From contig CAZHDW010000008.1 in assembly GCA_964531265.1 (NCBI GenBank), positions 11,981 to 75,980 on the forward strand: DNA of 64,000 nt. The letters run 5' to 3'. Both the position numbers and the translations under genes were made by a program. Shown one piece after another: positions 62,498 to 64,000 of this stretch (position 1 is its first letter; each line of letters begins with the position of its first letter). Below the pieces are notes generated by a model, which saw nothing but the letters and a program-made list of their open reading frames with translations, was not told where the DNA came from and ran no database searches. Source of the DNA: Hominenteromicrobium sp964531265. Lineage in GTDB: Bacteria; Bacillota; Clostridia; Oscillospirales; Acutalibacteraceae.

Positions 62498-64000
62498 ATG
62501 GCACGCCAGGTACCACTTGAATTAACAAGAAATATCGGCATCATGGCTCATATCGATGCCGGTAAGACTACTACAACAGAACGTATTCTTTACTATACGG
62601 GCGTCAACTATAAGATCGGTGAGACACATGATGGTTCAGCTACAATGGACTGGATGGCTCAGGAGCAGGAGCGCGGTATCACAATTACTTCCGCTGCTAC
62701 AACATGCTTCTGGCCGGACAGAAACGGCAAGCAGAACCGTATAAACATCATTGACACACCGGGCCACGTTGACTTTACCGTTGAGGTTGAGCGTTCCCTG
62801 CGCGTTCTGGACGGCTCTGTTACCGTTCTCTGCGCTAAGGGTGGCGTTGAGCCGCAGTCCGAGACTGTTTGGCGCCAGGCTGAGGAATATAAGGTTCCGC
62901 GTATGGCTTACGTCAACAAGATGGACATCATGGGTGCAGACTTCTATCGTGTTGTTAACATGATGAAGGAGCGCCTCAAGTGTAACGCTGTTCCGATCCA
63001 GCTTCCGATTGGTGCAGAGGACACATTCAAGGGCCTCATCGACCTCGTTGAGATGAAGGCTTATGTCTACTATGATGACCTCGGCAAGGATGTCCGCGTT
63101 GAGGAAATCCCGGAAGACATGAAGGAGCTTGCTGATAAGTATCACACAGAGCTCATGGAGCATGTAGCTGAGCAGGACGATGAGCTCATGGAGCTCTACC
63201 TGATGGGCGAAGAGATCAGCATTGACTCTGTTAAGGATTGCATCCGCAAGGCTACAATCGACAACCGTATGGTTCCGGTTTGCTGCGGTACTTCCTATAA
63301 GAACAAGGGTGTTCAGAAGCTTCTGGATGCTATTGTTGACTACATGCCTGCTCCGACAGATGTTCCCGCTATTAAGGGCACAAACCCGGATACAGAAGAG
63401 GATGACGTTCGTCATTCTACAGACGATGAGCCGTTTGCAGCTCTTGCATTTAAGATTGCAACCGACCCGTTCGTTGGTAAGCTCTGCTTCTTCCGTGTAT
63501 ACTCCGGTATGCTGAATGCAGGTTCCTCTGTTTACAACTCTTCCAAGGGCAACACCGAGCGTATCGGTCGTATCGTTCAGATGCATGCTAACCACCGTCA
63601 GGATATCGACACAGTTTATGCCGGCGATATCGCAGCAGCAGTTGGTCTTAAGAATACAACAACAGGTGATACTCTCTGTGATGATAAGCACCCGATCATT
63701 CTTGAGTCCATGGAGTTCCCGGATCCGGTTATCCGTGTTGCTATCGAGCCGAAGACAAAGGCTGGTCAGGAAAAGATGGGCATTGCTCTTGCAAAGCTTG
63801 CTGAAGAAGACCCGACCTTTAAGGCATACACCGACGAAGAGACAGGCCAGACAATCATCGCAGGTATGGGTGAGCTCCATCTGGAGATCATCGTTGACCG
63901 TCTGCTGAGAGAATTCAAGGTAGAGGCTAACGTTGGTAAGCCGCAGGTTGCTTACAAAGAGACCATCCGCAAGAACGCAGAGTCCGATACAAAGTACTCT
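62498..64000 (+). CDS. fusA: Elongation factor G (5' part, cut by the window end)
   Basis: 501 residues are present and the frame is open at the edge. The G-domain shows AHIDAGKTT (P-loop), RGITITSAA, DTPGHVDF and NKMD. It moves tRNAs and mRNA through the ribosome. AGGAGG lies 5 nt before ATG 62498, and codon use is strongly biased as expected for an abundant protein. Confidence 0.96.
   Translation, partial: MARQVPLELTRNIGIMAHIDAGKTTTTERILYYTGVNYKIGETHDGSATMDWMAQEQERGITITSAATTCFWPDRNGKQNRINIIDTPGHVDFTVEVERSLRVLDGSVTVLCAKGGVEPQSETVWRQAEEYKVPRMAYVNKMDIMGADFYRVVNMMKERLKCNAVPIQLPIGAEDTFKGLIDLVEMKAYVYYDDLGKDVRVEEIPEDMKELADKYHTELMEHVAEQDDELMELYLMGEEISIDSVKDCIRKATIDNRMVPVCCGTSYKNKGVQKLLDAIVDYMPAPTDVPAIKGTNPDTEEDDVRHSTDDEPFAALAFKIATDPFVGKLCFFRVYSGMLNAGSSVYNSSKGNTERIGRIVQMHANHRQDIDTVYAGDIAAAVGLKNTTTGDTLCDDKHPIILESMEFPDPVIRVAIEPKTKAGQEKMGIALAKLAEEDPTFKAYTDEETGQTIIAGMGELHLEIIVDRLLREFKVEANVGKPQVAYKETIRKNAESDTKYS

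Noticed and set aside
62636..63880. Minus-strand frame of 414 codons opposite fusA, and a similar 548-codon frame opposite rpoC (59068-60714)
   Set aside because: Both are antisense shadows caused by the strong codon bias of fusA and rpoC; no start signals or family features.

Overview
The window reads as chromosome from an anaerobic, Gram-positive Clostridia member, most likely an Oscillospirales/Ruminococcaceae-type gut bacterium. The evidence is an anaerobic (class III) ribonucleotide reductase end, two [FeFe]-hydrogenase-family proteins, an IreB (UPF0297) protein, a DUF951 protein, a T-box in front of pheST, strong AGGAGG ribosome sites, TTG/GTG starts, and promoters very close to TTGACA-N17-TATAAT, often ending 'TGC' just before the -10. 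Species identity is inference. No tRNA, rRNA, CRISPR array or insertion sequence was seen.

Layout. 1-2.3 kb: 3' end of nrdD, a lone large serine recombinase running toward it, and two small genes (one a ferredoxin-thioredoxin-reductase-like Fe-S protein). 2.3-10.4 kb: an M16C metallopeptidase, then a four-gene MacAB-like export operon with two different HlyD-type adaptors. 10.5-15.8 kb: a glycan-related stretch (GH29 alpha-fucosidase, a MATE exporter behind a leader terminator, a GH2 beta-mannosidase-like enzyme). 16-20.9 kb (minus strand): a compact operon with two thioredoxin-like [2Fe-2S] proteins, a PAS-containing sensory-type hydrogenase homologue (group C), a SpoIIE-type phosphatase and a group B [FeFe]-hydrogenase, behind a promoter overlapped by an ATTATCG inverted repeat. 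21-23.7 kb: a PHP hydrolase, a Gfo/Idh/MocA oxidoreductase, a gene remnant and two small minus-strand genes. 23.9-27.6 kb (minus): T-box-controlled pheS-pheT. 27.7-34.2 kb: NAD(P)HX repair fusion, MazF-type RNase, trmO, a second MATE, a C26 glutamine-amidotransferase-like hydrolase and a VanY-type carboxypeptidase. 34.3-44.6 kb: gltX, glnS, an old-yellow-enzyme homologue, birA, DUF951, prfA, a Sua5-CoaE fusion, a lytic transglycosylase and an M18 aminopeptidase. 44.7-48.9 kb: DUF523, upp and uraA (uracil salvage, with a leader attenuator), an 18-codon minus-strand micro-gene, rpmE and yigZ. 49-53.5 kb: dnaG-rpoD and a small Rrf2-NUDIX-GNAT group. 53.6-64 kb: rpoB-rpoC, then rpsL-rpsG-fusA (cut by the window end).

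Most worth a second look: the hydrogenase-sensor/phosphatase operon and its operator-like promoter; a candidate small RNA with its own promoter and terminator facing the rpoB promoter; the 18-aa micro-gene with a perfect Shine-Dalgarno; the single-ORF fusion of threonylcarbamoyl-AMP synthase with dephospho-CoA kinase; and terminator-bearing leaders before uraA and a MATE gene. All assignments come from reading motifs; no database or folding program was run.
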